From assembly GCF_011044495.1 (NCBI RefSeq), contig NZ_CP049143.1, forward strand, positions 2,914,001-2,978,000: 64,000 bases of DNA, in the 5' to 3' direction. Each line of letters begins with the position of its first letter. Position 1 is the first letter of the stretch. Below, piece by piece: positions 1-9,824 of this stretch. The DNA comes from Roseimicrobium sp. ORNL1 (GTDB taxonomy: Bacteria; Verrucomicrobiota; Verrucomicrobiia; Verrucomicrobiales; Verrucomicrobiaceae). Position numbers and translations under genes: made by a program. The notes under the pieces are model-generated. The model was not told the DNA's origin. It saw nothing but the letters and a program-made list of their open reading frames with translations, and searched no databases.

Positions 1-17
1 GCCTGCGGGGCGCAGGC
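1..17. repeat. GC-rich hairpin at the window edge
   Basis: A perfect 7-bp stem (GCCTGCG / CGCAGGC) with a GGG loop. It lacks a T-run on the plus strand, so it is not a clear terminator. The rest of positions 18-253 holds no gene that I can support; it contains one repeat fragment (84-190). Confidence 0.45.
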
Positions 18-83
18 GTGCAAGCGCGTTGAGATGTGGACAGATTTGGTATGGAACTGGGCAGAATTGTGCGCTGTTGATGA

Positions 84-190
84 ATGTGCGCTGCACCTCC
101 CCAAGGCCGAAGGCCTGAGATATGTCAGACCAGGGCAACGCCCTGGGTTGGATGCCCAAGCATTCATGGAGCGCTGAAAGGGCGAAACAA
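84..190. repeat. Intergenic palindromic repeat fragment
   Basis: Two short hairpins sit in series: AAGGCCGAAGGCCT near 103-116 and CAGGGCAACGCCCTGG near 131-146, followed by a stretch rich in CGCTGAAAGGGCG. The make-up (gene-free, short GC stems) resembles the other dispersed palindromes in this window, in particular the GCTGAAAGCG segment inside the 250-bp element at 11.8 kb. It lies just downstream of the BatA/VWA gene and could help end its transcript, but no T-run is present. Confidence 0.45.
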
Positions 191-253
191 AAGCGCGCAA
201 TCTCGCTTCGCGTTTATATGCCATGATGACTGTTGGGTTCGCGTACATCTTTA

Positions 254-2413
254 TCATGCCTTCCCAATCCTCTGTTGCAAAAACACCTCACCGAAGAGGA
301 ACAACAGCAGCAGCACGAGAATAGGCTGCCACAACTCCGTGCCGTGGCGGCGGGAGCGGTCGAGGCGGGCGTATTCGTCGTAGCTCTCGGCGTAGCCGGC
401 ATTCATGCGGCTGGCGACTTCGCGGGTCTTTTCGCTGGCGGTGGCGGTGAGGTTGGACTCGGAGGGGTCCAGGTTGAAGGCGAAGCGGCGCGTGGGTTCG
501 TTGGCGTTGGGCACCTTGGGACGCAGCTCGTAGAGGCCGGGCGCATAGGTGGCGGCGTAGTCCACGTACACCGCGCCGGTCTCATCCTTCTTCGCCACGA
601 GTTCGTGGATCTTGTTGAAGGGGTCGGTCAGCACATACTCGGACTTCTCCTTGGTAATATCCAGCGGAGCACGCAGGAGGGTGCCGCACATCTGGAATTG
701 TGGCGCGGCATTCTGCGTGGCGAGGTAGGTCACCAGTCGCTGCGTGAGCGGCACGAAGACGGGCTGCAGCGGCAGATTGTTCCAGCGCGCATTCGCCGTG
801 GAAGCGACGGCGAGCACACGCCCTTTGCCAAAGGGCTTCTCCACCAGCAGTGCATCGCCGCGGTCGAGGCTGAGCAGCACGCGTGTGTCGCCTTGAATCT
901 TGTCGAAGCGCACCCAGTGGCTGAAGGAGCCATCCTGCAGGCGCAGTCCGCGCGCATCATTGAAGTAGGTCGTGGCAGGGTGGGTGAAGCGCTGGCTCAG
1001 CACGCGTGCCGGCGACTGTCCTTCATCCACATGACCGAAACCCGAGATCGCGGCGGGCAGCAGGCCTTTGCCATCGCGATAGAAGTCCTTCTCATACCAG
1101 CGCAGATCCATGTCCGGCCCGGCGAAGATGAGCAGGCCGCCACCGCGCTTCACGAATTCCTCCAGATCCTTGGTTTGCTTGTCATTGAGCTTCGGGACAT
1201 TCGCGAGAATCACCACCTCGGCGCCTTCGGTGGCCTTGTCCCGTAGCTGGCGATAGTCCACGAGCCCGGTGCGAATCACATCCTTCAGCGTGACTTCCGC
1301 GCTCTGGTGTGGGGTCAGCGCGATTTGCAGGAAGTCCGCATCGCCTTCCAATGCAGTGCCGCTCTTGTTCTCGCCGTGGACGATCAGGGTATTCACCTGC
1401 TCACGCACCGGGATGACGAGGGAGAAGGCATTGTCCTCCGGAAAGGAATCACCCTCTAGCCGCACCGTGAGCGAGTGATCGCCTGGTGTATCAAAGGCAT
1501 GGCTGAGTGTGAGCACCGTCTCCGCATTCGGAGCGATGGACACGCGCGTGGTGCGCAGCCTCACACCATCTGCCTCCAGGTGCACGGCGATGTCCTGATA
1601 CGCACGCGTGCCATGATTTTGAATGCGGGTGCGCAACGCAATCGCCTGCTCGCGTGCCACCACGAAGGCCGAGGGATCCACCGAGGCGATGGAAAGGTTC
1701 TCCTGCAACTCACTGGGCACTCGCAGGAAGGTTAGCAGCGGCTTGGGCTCATTCTTCGACAGGGCATCGAGCGCTGGCACGGTGCCGCCTTCCACCGCAT
1801 TGCGCCAGTCGGTCTGCTGGAAGTCGGAGATGAAGAGCACCTCGCGCCCGGCATTGCCCATGCGCTTCAGTTCTGCCTGCGCGAGCTGGAAGGCTTCATT
1901 GATCTTCACCGGACCGGAGAGGCTCGGCTCGCTGTCCATCGCTTCCGTCACCACATCCATCGCGGTGCTCGGCTGGGCCATGAGCAGGCGCGGCGGGCTG
2001 CCAGCGAGAATGATGCTCACATCCGAACCACCGGGCAGTTCGCTGAAAATGCGGCGCAGGTGATTGCGCGCCTGGTCACGGGCAGTGCCACCTTCACCCG
2101 GTGCGCGCATGGAGTAGCTGTTGTCCAGCACCACCACGAGCGAGTTCTTGTTCAGCCCCGGAAGCTGTCGCAGCAAGGTGAAGACCGGCCGCGCGAGCAG
2201 CAGTGCGAGCAGGATGGGGATGCTGATGCGCGCGATGAGCAGGAGAAGCTGCTCCACCCTCACGTTGCGTTTCTTCTGCCGCAGCGCCTCGTGCAGCAGG
2301 TGCATGGCGCCCCACGCGACCGTCACCACGCGCCGCTTGTTCAGCAGATGGATGATCAGCGGGATGAGAAACGCTGCCGCGCCCGCCAGGAGGATGCCGT
2401 TAAGAAACCACAT
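254..2413 (-). CDS. BatA/VWA-domain membrane protein
   Basis: A 719-residue membrane protein with a BatA (aerotolerance-regulator type) N-terminus. Two hydrophobic segments (about 5-25 and 55-80) surround the HLLNKRR loop typical of that domain. A von Willebrand A domain follows, with the metal-site start DNSYS at 97-101. A middle region around 390-430 (ending GGGLLIFAGPD) looks like the glutamine-amidotransferase-like fold found in related proteins. A last membrane helix (about 697-712) ends in a short basic tail. It is the third gene of a MoxR, DUF58, BatA/VWA series; only 7 bp separate it from the DUF58 gene. In such clusters the MoxR ATPase is thought to act as a chaperone for VWA proteins. 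The exact role is unknown here. Confidence 0.85.
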   Translation of the reverse strand: MWFLNGILLAGAAAFLIPLIIHLLNKRRVVTVAWGAMHLLHEALRQKKRNVRVEQLLLLIARISIPILLALLLARPVFTLLRQLPGLNKNSLVVVLDNSYSMRAPGEGGTARDQARNHLRRIFSELPGGSDVSIILAGSPPRLLMAQPSTAMDVVTEAMDSEPSLSGPVKINEAFQLAQAELKRMGNAGREVLFISDFQQTDWRNAVEGGTVPALDALSKNEPKPLLTFLRVPSELQENLSIASVDPSAFVVAREQAIALRTRIQNHGTRAYQDIAVHLEADGVRLRTTRVSIAPNAETVLTLSHAFDTPGDHSLTVRLEGDSFPEDNAFSLVIPVREQVNTLIVHGENKSGTALEGDADFLQIALTPHQSAEVTLKDVIRTGLVDYRQLRDKATEGAEVVILANVPKLNDKQTKDLEEFVKRGGGLLIFAGPDMDLRWYEKDFYRDGKGLLPAAISGFGHVDEGQSPARVLSQRFTHPATTYFNDARGLRLQDGSFSHWVRFDKIQGDTRVLLSLDRGDALLVEKPFGKGRVLAVASTANARWNNLPLQPVFVPLTQRLVTYLATQNAAPQFQMCGTLLRAPLDITKEKSEYVLTDPFNKIHELVAKKDETGAVYVDYAATYAPGLYELRPKVPNANEPTRRFAFNLDPSESNLTATASEKTREVASRMNAGYAESYDEYARLDRSRRHGTELWQPILVLLLLFLFGEVFLQQRIGKA

Positions 2414-2420
2414 CGATTCG

Positions 2421-3317
2421 TCAGTGCCGCATGCGCAGCGCGAGGTAGCTCTTCACCGCGGCGGTGAGTGGTTCATCTGTCATGATGGGCACCAGATCCA
2501 CCTGGTGCTTGCGCAGGCCTTCGAGGAGTTCCTCGCGGAACTTTGCCAGCACCTGCAGATAGCGCTGGCGGATCACCACCGGATCGACCTGCTCGAAGTC
2601 CTCCGGATTCTCCAGGTTCTCAAATCGCGCCCAGCGTGAGAAGGGGAAGTCGATTTCATCGCGGTCCCACAATTGGAACACGATGATTTCATGCCCCTGC
2701 TTCCGCAGCACACCCACGGCCTGCAGAAGAGCTTCGGCATCATCAAAGCAATCCGAGAGCAGCATGAGCAGCCCGCGTCGCTTCATGCGAGCTGCCAGTG
2801 CCTGCAACACACCAGCAAGCGACGTATCCGCGCCCGGCTGTGTTTTCATGAGCACCTCAAGGATGTTGTGCAGGTGCGTCGTCTTCGTGCGGCAGGGAAT
2901 GTGTTCACGTACTTTGCTGTCGAAGGTCACGAGACCCACCGCATCCTGCTGACCGGTGAGCACATAGGCCAGCGACGCCGCCAGCTTTCGCGCATGCTCG
3001 AACTTCACCTGCCCCTTCGTCCCGCGATACTTCATCGAGCCGCTGGCATCCAGCAGGATGGTCGCGCGCAGGTTCGTCTCCTCATCGTACTCGCGGATGT
3101 AGAAGCGGTCACTGCGGCCAAAGATCTTCCAGTCCAGCCGCTTGATTTCGTCCCCCTGCACATACGGGCGATGCTGGCGGAACTCGACGCTGAAACCCTT
3201 GTGCGGAGACGCGTGCATCCCCGTGGAGAAACCCTCCATGACCGTCCGCGCGAAGAGCGGCAGCCCGGTGAGCTGCGCCAGATCTTCGGCGGGAAGGAGG
3301 TCGGAGAGTTTGGCCAT
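2421..3317 (-). CDS. DUF58 domain protein (VWA-like)
   Basis: A 298-residue soluble protein of the DUF58 family. The signature block around residues 50-75 (YVQGDEIKRLDWKIFGRSD) is intact, and a degenerate VWA fold follows with LLDASGSMKY near 92-101, so the DxSxS metal-site start is present. No membrane segments are seen, unlike the membrane-anchored forms. It stands between the MoxR gene (458 bp upstream, same strand) and the BatA/VWA gene (7 bp downstream), so it is translated with the latter. The start is an ATG without a good Shine-Dalgarno site, directly preceded by a dispersed repeat (3324-3367). Confidence 0.88.
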   Translation of the reverse strand: MAKLSDLLPAEDLAQLTGLPLFARTVMEGFSTGMHASPHKGFSVEFRQHRPYVQGDEIKRLDWKIFGRSDRFYIREYDEETNLRATILLDASGSMKYRGTKGQVKFEHARKLAASLAYVLTGQQDAVGLVTFDSKVREHIPCRTKTTHLHNILEVLMKTQPGADTSLAGVLQALAARMKRRGLLMLLSDCFDDAEALLQAVGVLRKQGHEIIVFQLWDRDEIDFPFSRWARFENLENPEDFEQVDPVVIRQRYLQVLAKFREELLEGLRKHQVDLVPIMTDEPLTAAVKSYLALRMRH

Positions 3318-3323
3318 GCTATG

Positions 3324-3367
3324 GAGTTTTCAGTGTTTAGTATTCAGTGGCCAGTAGTGAATGGTAA
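3324..3367 (-). repeat. Dispersed ACTGAATACTG-type repeat upstream of DUF58 gene
   Basis: Read on the minus strand, this segment (cttaccattcactactgg, then cactgaatactaaacactg and aaaactcc) closely matches 60519-60569 before the GT9 gene and, more loosely, 43698-43742. It ends 6 bp before the DUF58 start codon. It is gene-free and may carry promoter or leader signals. Confidence 0.6.
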
Positions 3368-3404
3368 GAAGCCTGTAAGGGGTGGACTTGTGTGGCGTAG
3401 CCAC

Positions 3405-3475
3405 CTTGGACTGCGGCAGCCTGCTGCCGCTTTCCAGAGTCCGCAGCCTGCTGCGGCGATTGTTGCACTCGCCGA
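3405..3475. repeat. Dispersed CTGCTGC-type palindromic repeat
   Basis: The segment carries GGCAGCCTGCTGCC and CCGCAGCCTGCTGCGG hairpins in series, joined by gctttccagagt. A second copy with the same order of blocks is at 58645-58710. It fills the gap between the DUF58 gene and the small plus-strand gene. Confidence 0.6.
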
Positions 3476-3521
3476 GCGCGGTGCATCTTGCAGTCGGCTA
3501 TTGTGAGAGCTATCTTCATGC

Positions 3522-3728
3522 ATGAGTTCGGAGAACTTTGCAGAAATCCATTCTGGCACATCGGAAGAACTCTCTCCCGCCATGCAAGCCCTGCTGGAGG
3601 ATCGCCTGACGCTGTATGAACAGCATCCTGAAGCAGTTCTCACGACAGATGAAGTGACAGAGGGCATCAAGTTGTTGAAGGCGAGAATCAATGCACGAGC
3701 GAAAGCTTCAGACGCTACAGAGGAATAA
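3522..3728 (+). CDS. Putative addiction-module component (orphan)
   Basis: A 68-residue acidic protein. Its centre (LLEDRLTLYEQHPEAV, then TTDEVTEGIKLLKARI) resembles the C-terminal part of the TIGR02574-type putative addiction module component, where a short helix with an R-x-x-x-Y-E pattern leads into a W/T-x-E-V helix. The usual N-terminal half is not evident, and no RelE/ParE-like toxin gene lies next to it. It is encoded on the plus strand between the minus-strand MoxR and DUF58 genes, so it interrupts an otherwise co-oriented series. Two overlapping ATGs (3518 and 3522) are present; only 3522 is in this frame. Assignment rests on pattern only. Confidence 0.55.
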   Translation: MSSENFAEIHSGTSEELSPAMQALLEDRLTLYEQHPEAVLTTDEVTEGIKLLKARINARAKASDATEE

Positions 3729-3774
3729 AGAGAGGCGATGACTTGATCACCGCTTCGTCTTCCCATTTTCAAAC

Positions 3775-4785
3775 TCACATCACCTTCCCACTCGGGCGCT
3801 TCGTGTTCTCAAGGAGGTGCTTCACGATGTGATCCACCGTCACGCCTTCGGCTTCCGCGTGGAAGGTGGTCACGAGGCGGTGGCGCAGCACGGGGGTGGC
3901 CAGGGCCTCCACGTCGTCCATGGTCACATGCGTACGGCCGCGCAGCAGGGCTCGCACCTTGCTGGAGAGGATGAGGTGCTGGCTGGCACGCGGGCCTGCG
4001 CCCCAGCCGACCATCTGCTTCACATAGCTGCTCACACCGGCCTCGGTGGTGCGGGTGGCACGCACGAGGTCCAGGACAAAGTCCGTCACATGATCCGGCA
4101 CCGGCACACGGCGGGCCAGGGCCTGTGCCGCCTGCAGGTCCTCACCACTCAGCACGGGGCGGATGTCATCACCCGCGGTGCCGGTGGTGCGGGCGAGGAT
4201 CTCGCGTTCATCATCACGCGTGGGGTAGGCCACCTTGATGAGGAAGAGAAAGCGATCCTTCTGTGCTTCGGGCAGTGGGTAGGTACCTTCCTGCTCAATC
4301 GGATTCTGCGTCGCCAGTACGAAGAAGGGCCTCGGCAGCACAAAGGTCTCCTGGCCTACGGTCACGCTGCGCTCCTGCATGGCTTCGAGCAGAGCCGCCT
4401 GCGTCTTGGGCGGCGTACGGTTGATTTCGTCCGCCAGGATGATTTGGGAGAAAATCGGACCGCGCATGAAGACCATCTTGCGGCGTCCGGTCTGCTCATC
4501 TTCCTGGATGATTTCCGTGCCGGTAATGTCCGCTGGCATGAGGTCCGGCGTGAACTGGATGCGGCGGAAGGTGAGATGGATGGCGTCGGCGAAGGACTTG
4601 ACCAGCAGCGTCTTGGCCAGCCCCGGCACGCCTTCCAGCAGGGCGTGGCCCCCGGCGGCCATGGCGATGAACACCTGCTCAATCACATCCTCCTGACCCA
4701 CGATGCGCTTGGAGAGCTCGGCGCGCAGCTTTTGGTAACCGTTGACGAATTGTGCAGCCGCCTGGGAATCTGAGATGTCGGGCAT
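3775..4785 (-). CDS. MoxR family AAA+ ATPase
   Basis: A 336-residue AAA+ ATPase of the MoxR family, usual length. Walker A is EGVPGLAKT (51-59), Walker B is IILADEINR followed by [15 protein letters not shown], and sensor 1 is [21 protein letters not shown]. The C-terminal lid domain ends with helices around [12 protein letters not shown]. MoxR proteins are regarded as chaperones that insert cofactors or help assemble VWA-domain complexes; the DUF58 and BatA/VWA genes downstream are the likely partners. The 458-bp gap to DUF58 holds repeats and an opposite-strand small gene, so the three may not share one transcript. Confidence 0.92.
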   Translation of the reverse strand: MPDISDSQAAAQFVNGYQKLRAELSKRIVGQEDVIEQVFIAMAAGGHALLEGVPGLAKTLLVKSFADAIHLTFRRIQFTPDLMPADITGTEIIQEDEQTGRRKMVFMRGPIFSQIILADEINRTPPKTQAALLEAMQERSVTVGQETFVLPRPFFVLATQNPIEQEGTYPLPEAQKDRFLFLIKVAYPTRDDEREILARTTGTAGDDIRPVLSGEDLQAAQALARRVPVPDHVTDFVLDLVRATRTTEAGVSSYVKQMVGWGAGPRASQHLILSSKVRALLRGRTHVTMDDVEALATPVLRHRLVTTFHAEAEGVTVDHIVKHLLENTKRPSGKVM

Positions 4786-4788
4786 GGG

Positions 4789-4812
4789 GGAAGATCAGTG
4801 GTCAGTTTACGT
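4789..4812 (-). repeat. Short copy of the ACTG-type repeat upstream of MoxR gene
   Basis: On the minus strand this reads gtaaactgaccactgatctt, immediately before the MoxR ATG. It resembles part of the repeat that precedes the DUF58 and GT9 genes. The match is short, so this is tentative. Confidence 0.35.
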
Positions 4813-5010
4813 TCCTTAACCGGGCGAACTTACAGGCCCTCCGGACAATCAATATCCATTCAACGCCGGAGGGGCGATCTGATCGGATCGCATCGTTCTT
4901 GTTTTCACACAAGGATTTTGCCACCGGCGGGCGGAAAATGACGGGGAGGGGGCGGTCCCGGAGCGACCGGCCCAGGGGAGCGCATTCCAAAGTAGCGCAT
5001 TGACGAGTCG

Positions 5011-5760
5011 ATGGTGAAAAGGTTTTCTCATGCCATGGATCCATGGCATGCCAACAAACCTCGAAGCCCAGACGCCTTCGCGCCGGGGCCCCGGCCATAC
5101 ACGCCCACCCTCACTCCCGCGCTCTATGCGGCATCGAGGCCTGTGGGATTGCAGTCCAGCTTCACGAGGTTCGTTTGCACGGCGTCGGGTGCGCTCAACT
5201 TCTGCTGCATTGCCCTGGCCTTGCTGGGCATCAGCGTCCTGTTGTTCTGGAAGGTGGCGTGGTGGGCTGGGATTTTGCCATTTGTTGCCGGCTCAGTCCT
5301 TGTGGCGGCTTGTTTAACGAGTCACAGGAACAATGCGCACTCCCATCTTAAAGGGGACTTGGTTGCTGCCATCGTGACGAGTCGTTCACCGTTCCGCTAC
5401 CTGGCCGTGACGGACTTGCGGAAGAGGCTGGATATACCGCCCATCATTGCCGTCCGGCTCCACGAAGATAACTGCCCTGCTCTGTTCACGCCCAAGCGTG
5501 GCACTCGCATCGGATGCTCGGCGTGTTACTACGGAGGGACCGACGCGGATGACTCGTGGCACAGCTTTTTTCCCGTCCCGATGTTTGAGGCCACGTGGAG
5601 CAGGCGCAAGGTGGCGCAGCGGGAAGCCCTGCTCGATGCGGAGGACTTCACTCTATTGGAACTGGTGATCGCGCAGGGACTGGCTCCCAGGAGACCAGGC
5701 GAAACTGTTCGTCTGGATCATGACTTCGCGATGCAAGTGCTGGGCCCGTCGAGGTTCTAG
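5011..5760 (+). CDS. Hypothetical membrane protein
   Basis: A 249-residue protein of unknown function. Two hydrophobic segments lie close together (about 57-80 and 83-100), followed by a soluble C-terminal region of about 145 residues with a Cys-x-x-Cys-like CSACYYGG segment near 171. No family is recognised. A second in-frame ATG at 5035 is an equally possible start: a 22-bp perfect palindrome (5029-5050) spans it. The gene is divergent from MoxR and convergent with the carbonic anhydrase gene; a long imperfect inverted repeat lies just after its stop codon. Confidence 0.6.
   Translation: MVKRFSHAMDPWHANKPRSPDAFAPGPRPYTPTLTPALYAASRPVGLQSSFTRFVCTASGALNFCCIALALLGISVLLFWKVAWWAGILPFVAGSVLVAACLTSHRNNAHSHLKGDLVAAIVTSRSPFRYLAVTDLRKRLDIPPIIAVRLHEDNCPALFTPKRGTRIGCSACYYGGTDADDSWHSFFPVPMFEATWSRRKVAQREALLDAEDFTLLELVIAQGLAPRRPGETVRLDHDFAMQVLGPSRF
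5029..5050. repeat. Perfect 22-bp palindrome at a gene start
   Basis: Arms CATGCCATGGA and TCCATGGCATG are exact reverse complements with no spacer. The site overlaps the first codons of the membrane protein gene and one of its two possible start codons. A symmetric site without a loop is more typical of a DNA-binding dimer than of an RNA hairpin, but no regulator is identified. Confidence 0.6.
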
Positions 5761-5761
5761 G

Positions 5762-5857
5762 TATTTTGAATTGAACTATAGCCGCAGAATGAAGCAGGTG
5801 CGGCGGCTTTCATCCCTCCGGGAAGTCGAGTGCACGGCTATAGTCTAAATTAAAATG
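5762..5857. repeat. Imperfect inverted repeat between convergent genes
   Basis: Outer arms end in ACTATAGCCG (5775-5784) and CGGCTATAGT (5835-5844), extended by imperfect A/T-rich flanks to about 23 bp per side. Inside is ATCCCTCCGGGA, which recalls the GTCCCTCCGGGAC hairpin near 60.4 kb. It lies between the stop codons of two convergent genes and may end both transcripts. Confidence 0.55.
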
Positions 5858-5916
5858 CTAAGCCCAGACGTTGGCGGCAGGGTGCTGCCGCAGTTCAAGG
5901 GATCTCATGCTTCCGC

Positions 5917-6588
5917 TCACAGCCACTTGTGCGCCTTCGCGATCAGCTTCGTCGCGGCGGCATCACGGCTTTCCGTGAGGTTGTCATTGGCCGTGACGTT
6001 GATGCTCAGGTCGCGGATGATGCCGTCGCTCAGGCGGTAGATCCATCCATGGATGCTCAGGTCCTGGCCGCGTTCCCAGGCGCCTTCCACCACGGTGGTC
6101 TGGCAGACGTTCATCACCTGCTCCACCACGTTGAGTTCGCACAGGCGATCCACGCGGGCGTCTTCGTCTTCGATTCCCTTGAGCTGGAAGTCATGCTTCT
6201 GCTGCACGTCCTGTACGTGGCGCAGCCAGTTGTTGATGAGGCCCAGCTTCTGATTCTGCAAGGCGGCACGGACACCGCCGCAGCCGTAGTGACCCACCAC
6301 GAGGATGTGTTTCACCTTCAGCACTTCCACCGCGTATTGCAGCACGCTCAGGCAGTTCAGGTCGGTGTGCACCACCACATTGGCCACGTTGCGATGCACG
6401 AAAAGTTCCCCCGGCGCCATGCCCACAATTTCATTCGCTGGCACGCGACTGTCCGAGCAGCCAATCCACAGGTACTGCGGCACCTGCTGCTCCACCAGGC
6501 GCATGAAGAACTCCGGATCCTCCGCTCGCATCGACTCCGACCAGGCACGATTTTGAGACAGAAGGGGAGTCAGGGGGGGAGTAGGCAT
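5917..6588 (-). CDS. can: Beta-carbonic anhydrase
   Basis: Catalyses reversible hydration of CO2 to bicarbonate in the cytoplasm. The start is placed at the ATG at 6588 (223 residues, normal length), with AGGG a few bases upstream; a longer frame would need a TTG at 6642. Zinc ligands of the family are visible: Cys44 in CSDSR (44-48, including the Asp46-Arg48 dyad), His100 and Cys103 in GHYGCGGV. The VHRNVAN block (64-70) is also typical. The gene lies 68 bp downstream of lptF on the same strand and could be read from that transcript. Confidence 0.93.
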   Translation of the reverse strand: MPTPPLTPLLSQNRAWSESMRAEDPEFFMRLVEQQVPQYLWIGCSDSRVPANEIVGMAPGELFVHRNVANVVVHTDLNCLSVLQYAVEVLKVKHILVVGHYGCGGVRAALQNQKLGLINNWLRHVQDVQQKHDFQLKGIEDEDARVDRLCELNVVEQVMNVCQTTVVEGAWERGQDLSIHGWIYRLSDGIIRDLSINVTANDNLTESRDAAATKLIAKAHKWL

Positions 6589-6655
6589 TGCAACCCTGTG
6601 GTTAGCAGTGTGCGGGCCAATTGCAAATGGCGTGAAGGACAAGGTAGCTCGCGCC

Positions 6656-7846
6656 TTACTTCTTGCTCAGCTTGTAAAACAACCGAGCGCCCACGAGCGT
6701 GAACAAGATCGTCGGCACCCACATGAGCAGGTGCGGATAGGCGCCGCGCTTCTCCGCCAGGTTCGACGCGAGAATCACGAAGACCTGATAGGACACGGCC
6801 ACGAGCAGGCTCAAGGCAAAGCCGATGGAGGTCTCACGTCGCTGGGCCGTGATGGCCAGCGGGATGCCCACGAGGCAGAACACAAGCGCCACCAGGGAGA
6901 AACTGTAGCGCAGGGAGAGCTCCGTGCGCACGGCAGAGACGAGCGGCTTCGTCATCGGCTGGCCGTTCACCACGCTCACTTCGGTTTGCACTTCCCTCCA
7001 GAGATCGGTGGTGCTCTTCATGCTGTTGGAGACTCGCTCGGTCTTGGCCTTCAGCTCACTCAGGGGGAAGGTGAGAGCCGTCTCCTTGAAGTAAACGGGC
7101 TGGAACTTCGCACTGGGATCGTCTTCCTGCGGTGCGGCAGGCACAGCTGCTGCCGTAGCGGCACCGGGAGGCGGGGGCTCATCCGGCTTGGTCGTTTCGA
7201 TCTGGCAATCGTACAGGCGCAGGATGAAATCGGTCACCCCGGGAGTCACTTCCACCTCGGCGCGTTCCGCGCGGATGTAGCGCTCCATGTTTCCCAGCGT
7301 GGTCTGCACGATCTCCACACCCCAGAGCTTCTTGTCCTTGCGCTTCTTCGTGTAGATGCGGTAGCCGGGGAATTTCTCCAGCACCTTGCCCTCCTGGAAA
7401 AGCATGGCCGGATCGTCCAGGGCCATGCTGTAGAAGAGTTGCTTGATCTTGGTCTTCGCCATCGGCGCCAGGTGGATGTTCACCCAGAAGCACACGCCGG
7501 ACATGGCGATGGCGAGGATGAAGACCGGCATGCAGATGCGCCACATGGGCATGCCCGTCATGCGTAGCGCGGTCATTTCATTGTCCGCGCTCATGCGGCC
7601 GAACACGAGCAGGATGGCCGTGAGCAGCGCCCAGGGAATGGTGAAGATGAGCGAGTAGGGCACCACGTAGCTGATGAACTGCAGCACCGCCAACAGGGGC
7701 AGGGTGGAGGTGTCACCCAGCAGGCGCTCCATTTCCTTGAACACGGTGCCCAGCACCATGACCCCGGTGAGGATGAGCACGCCCATGATGGTGGACCATG
7801 CCACCTGGGTGAAGATGTATCGGTCAAAGATGCGCAGTCTCGGCAT
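6656..7846 (-). CDS. LptF/LptG family permease
   Basis: A 396-residue inner-membrane protein of the YjgP/YjgQ family, which forms the transmembrane part of the LptB2FG transporter that extracts LPS and passes it to the periplasmic bridge. Three hydrophobic helices in the N-terminal 120 residues (the third group near MPMWRICMPVFILAIAMSG) and three in the C-terminal 90 residues flank a soluble periplasmic domain (about 125-310). A short Pro/Ala-rich insertion (about 225-240) interrupts that domain. The characteristic N-terminal phrase FDRYIFTQV is present. Only one LptF/G gene is seen here; its partner must be elsewhere. It follows the FtsB-like gene on the same strand. Confidence 0.9.
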   Translation of the reverse strand: MPRLRIFDRYIFTQVAWSTIMGVLILTGVMVLGTVFKEMERLLGDTSTLPLLAVLQFISYVVPYSLIFTIPWALLTAILLVFGRMSADNEMTALRMTGMPMWRICMPVFILAIAMSGVCFWVNIHLAPMAKTKIKQLFYSMALDDPAMLFQEGKVLEKFPGYRIYTKKRKDKKLWGVEIVQTTLGNMERYIRAERAEVEVTPGVTDFILRLYDCQIETTKPDEPPPPGAATAAAVPAAPQEDDPSAKFQPVYFKETALTFPLSELKAKTERVSNSMKSTTDLWREVQTEVSVVNGQPMTKPLVSAVRTELSLRYSFSLVALVFCLVGIPLAITAQRRETSIGFALSLLVAVSYQVFVILASNLAEKRGAYPHLLMWVPTILFTLVGARLFYKLSKK

Positions 7847-7914
7847 CGGTACAGCAGGGGTCGGCGTTACGTCAGGTTTACGTGGCGGGAGGGGTTCCCG
7901 GTTCCGGTTCTTTC

Positions 7915-8250
7915 CTATTCCTCGAAGTGCAGGATGATCTCTCCATCCTTCTGCAGGCTCAGCCTGTCACGGGCCATGGTCTCGAGGTACTCGGGATCGT
8001 TCTTGATGAGCTCCAGCTTCTTTTCCAGTTTCTCCACCTTGTGCGCCAGGGCATCGCGTTGGCTGGTGAGGTCATGGAGCGTCTGCTTGGCGGCCTCCTG
8101 CTTCTTCCATTCGGGACCGGGCCAGAAATAAATGACACCGGCGGGAATGAGCAGAAGGAGGAGCGCGTAGCGATTCAGCCGCACCAGACTCTGGAGCAGC
8201 GAAGGGCGGTCCGCACCTGAGTGCGGGTGGCCGGCTTCGTCCAGAGTCAT
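7915..8250 (-). CDS. FtsB/DivIC-like septum formation protein
   Basis: A 111-residue single-pass protein. A short cytoplasmic N-terminus leads to one membrane helix (about 29-45), then a coiled coil rich in Leu/Lys (about 50-82), then the NDPEYLETMARDRLSLQKDGE segment typical of the septum formation initiator family (FtsB/DivIC). It would act in the divisome at midcell. The gene sits 26 bp after enolase; the eno-ftsB neighbourhood is common in bacteria and supports the call. Confidence 0.85.
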   Translation of the reverse strand: MTLDEAGHPHSGADRPSLLQSLVRLNRYALLLLLIPAGVIYFWPGPEWKKQEAAKQTLHDLTSQRDALAHKVEKLEKKLELIKNDPEYLETMARDRLSLQKDGEIILHFEE

Positions 8251-8276
8251 GGTGGGATGAATGCGGATATACTGTA

Positions 8277-9824
<1,548 letters not shown>

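Noticed and set aside
233-1246. 337-codon frame opposite the BatA/VWA gene
   Set aside because: Starts in a repeat and mirrors the VWA gene; no motif.
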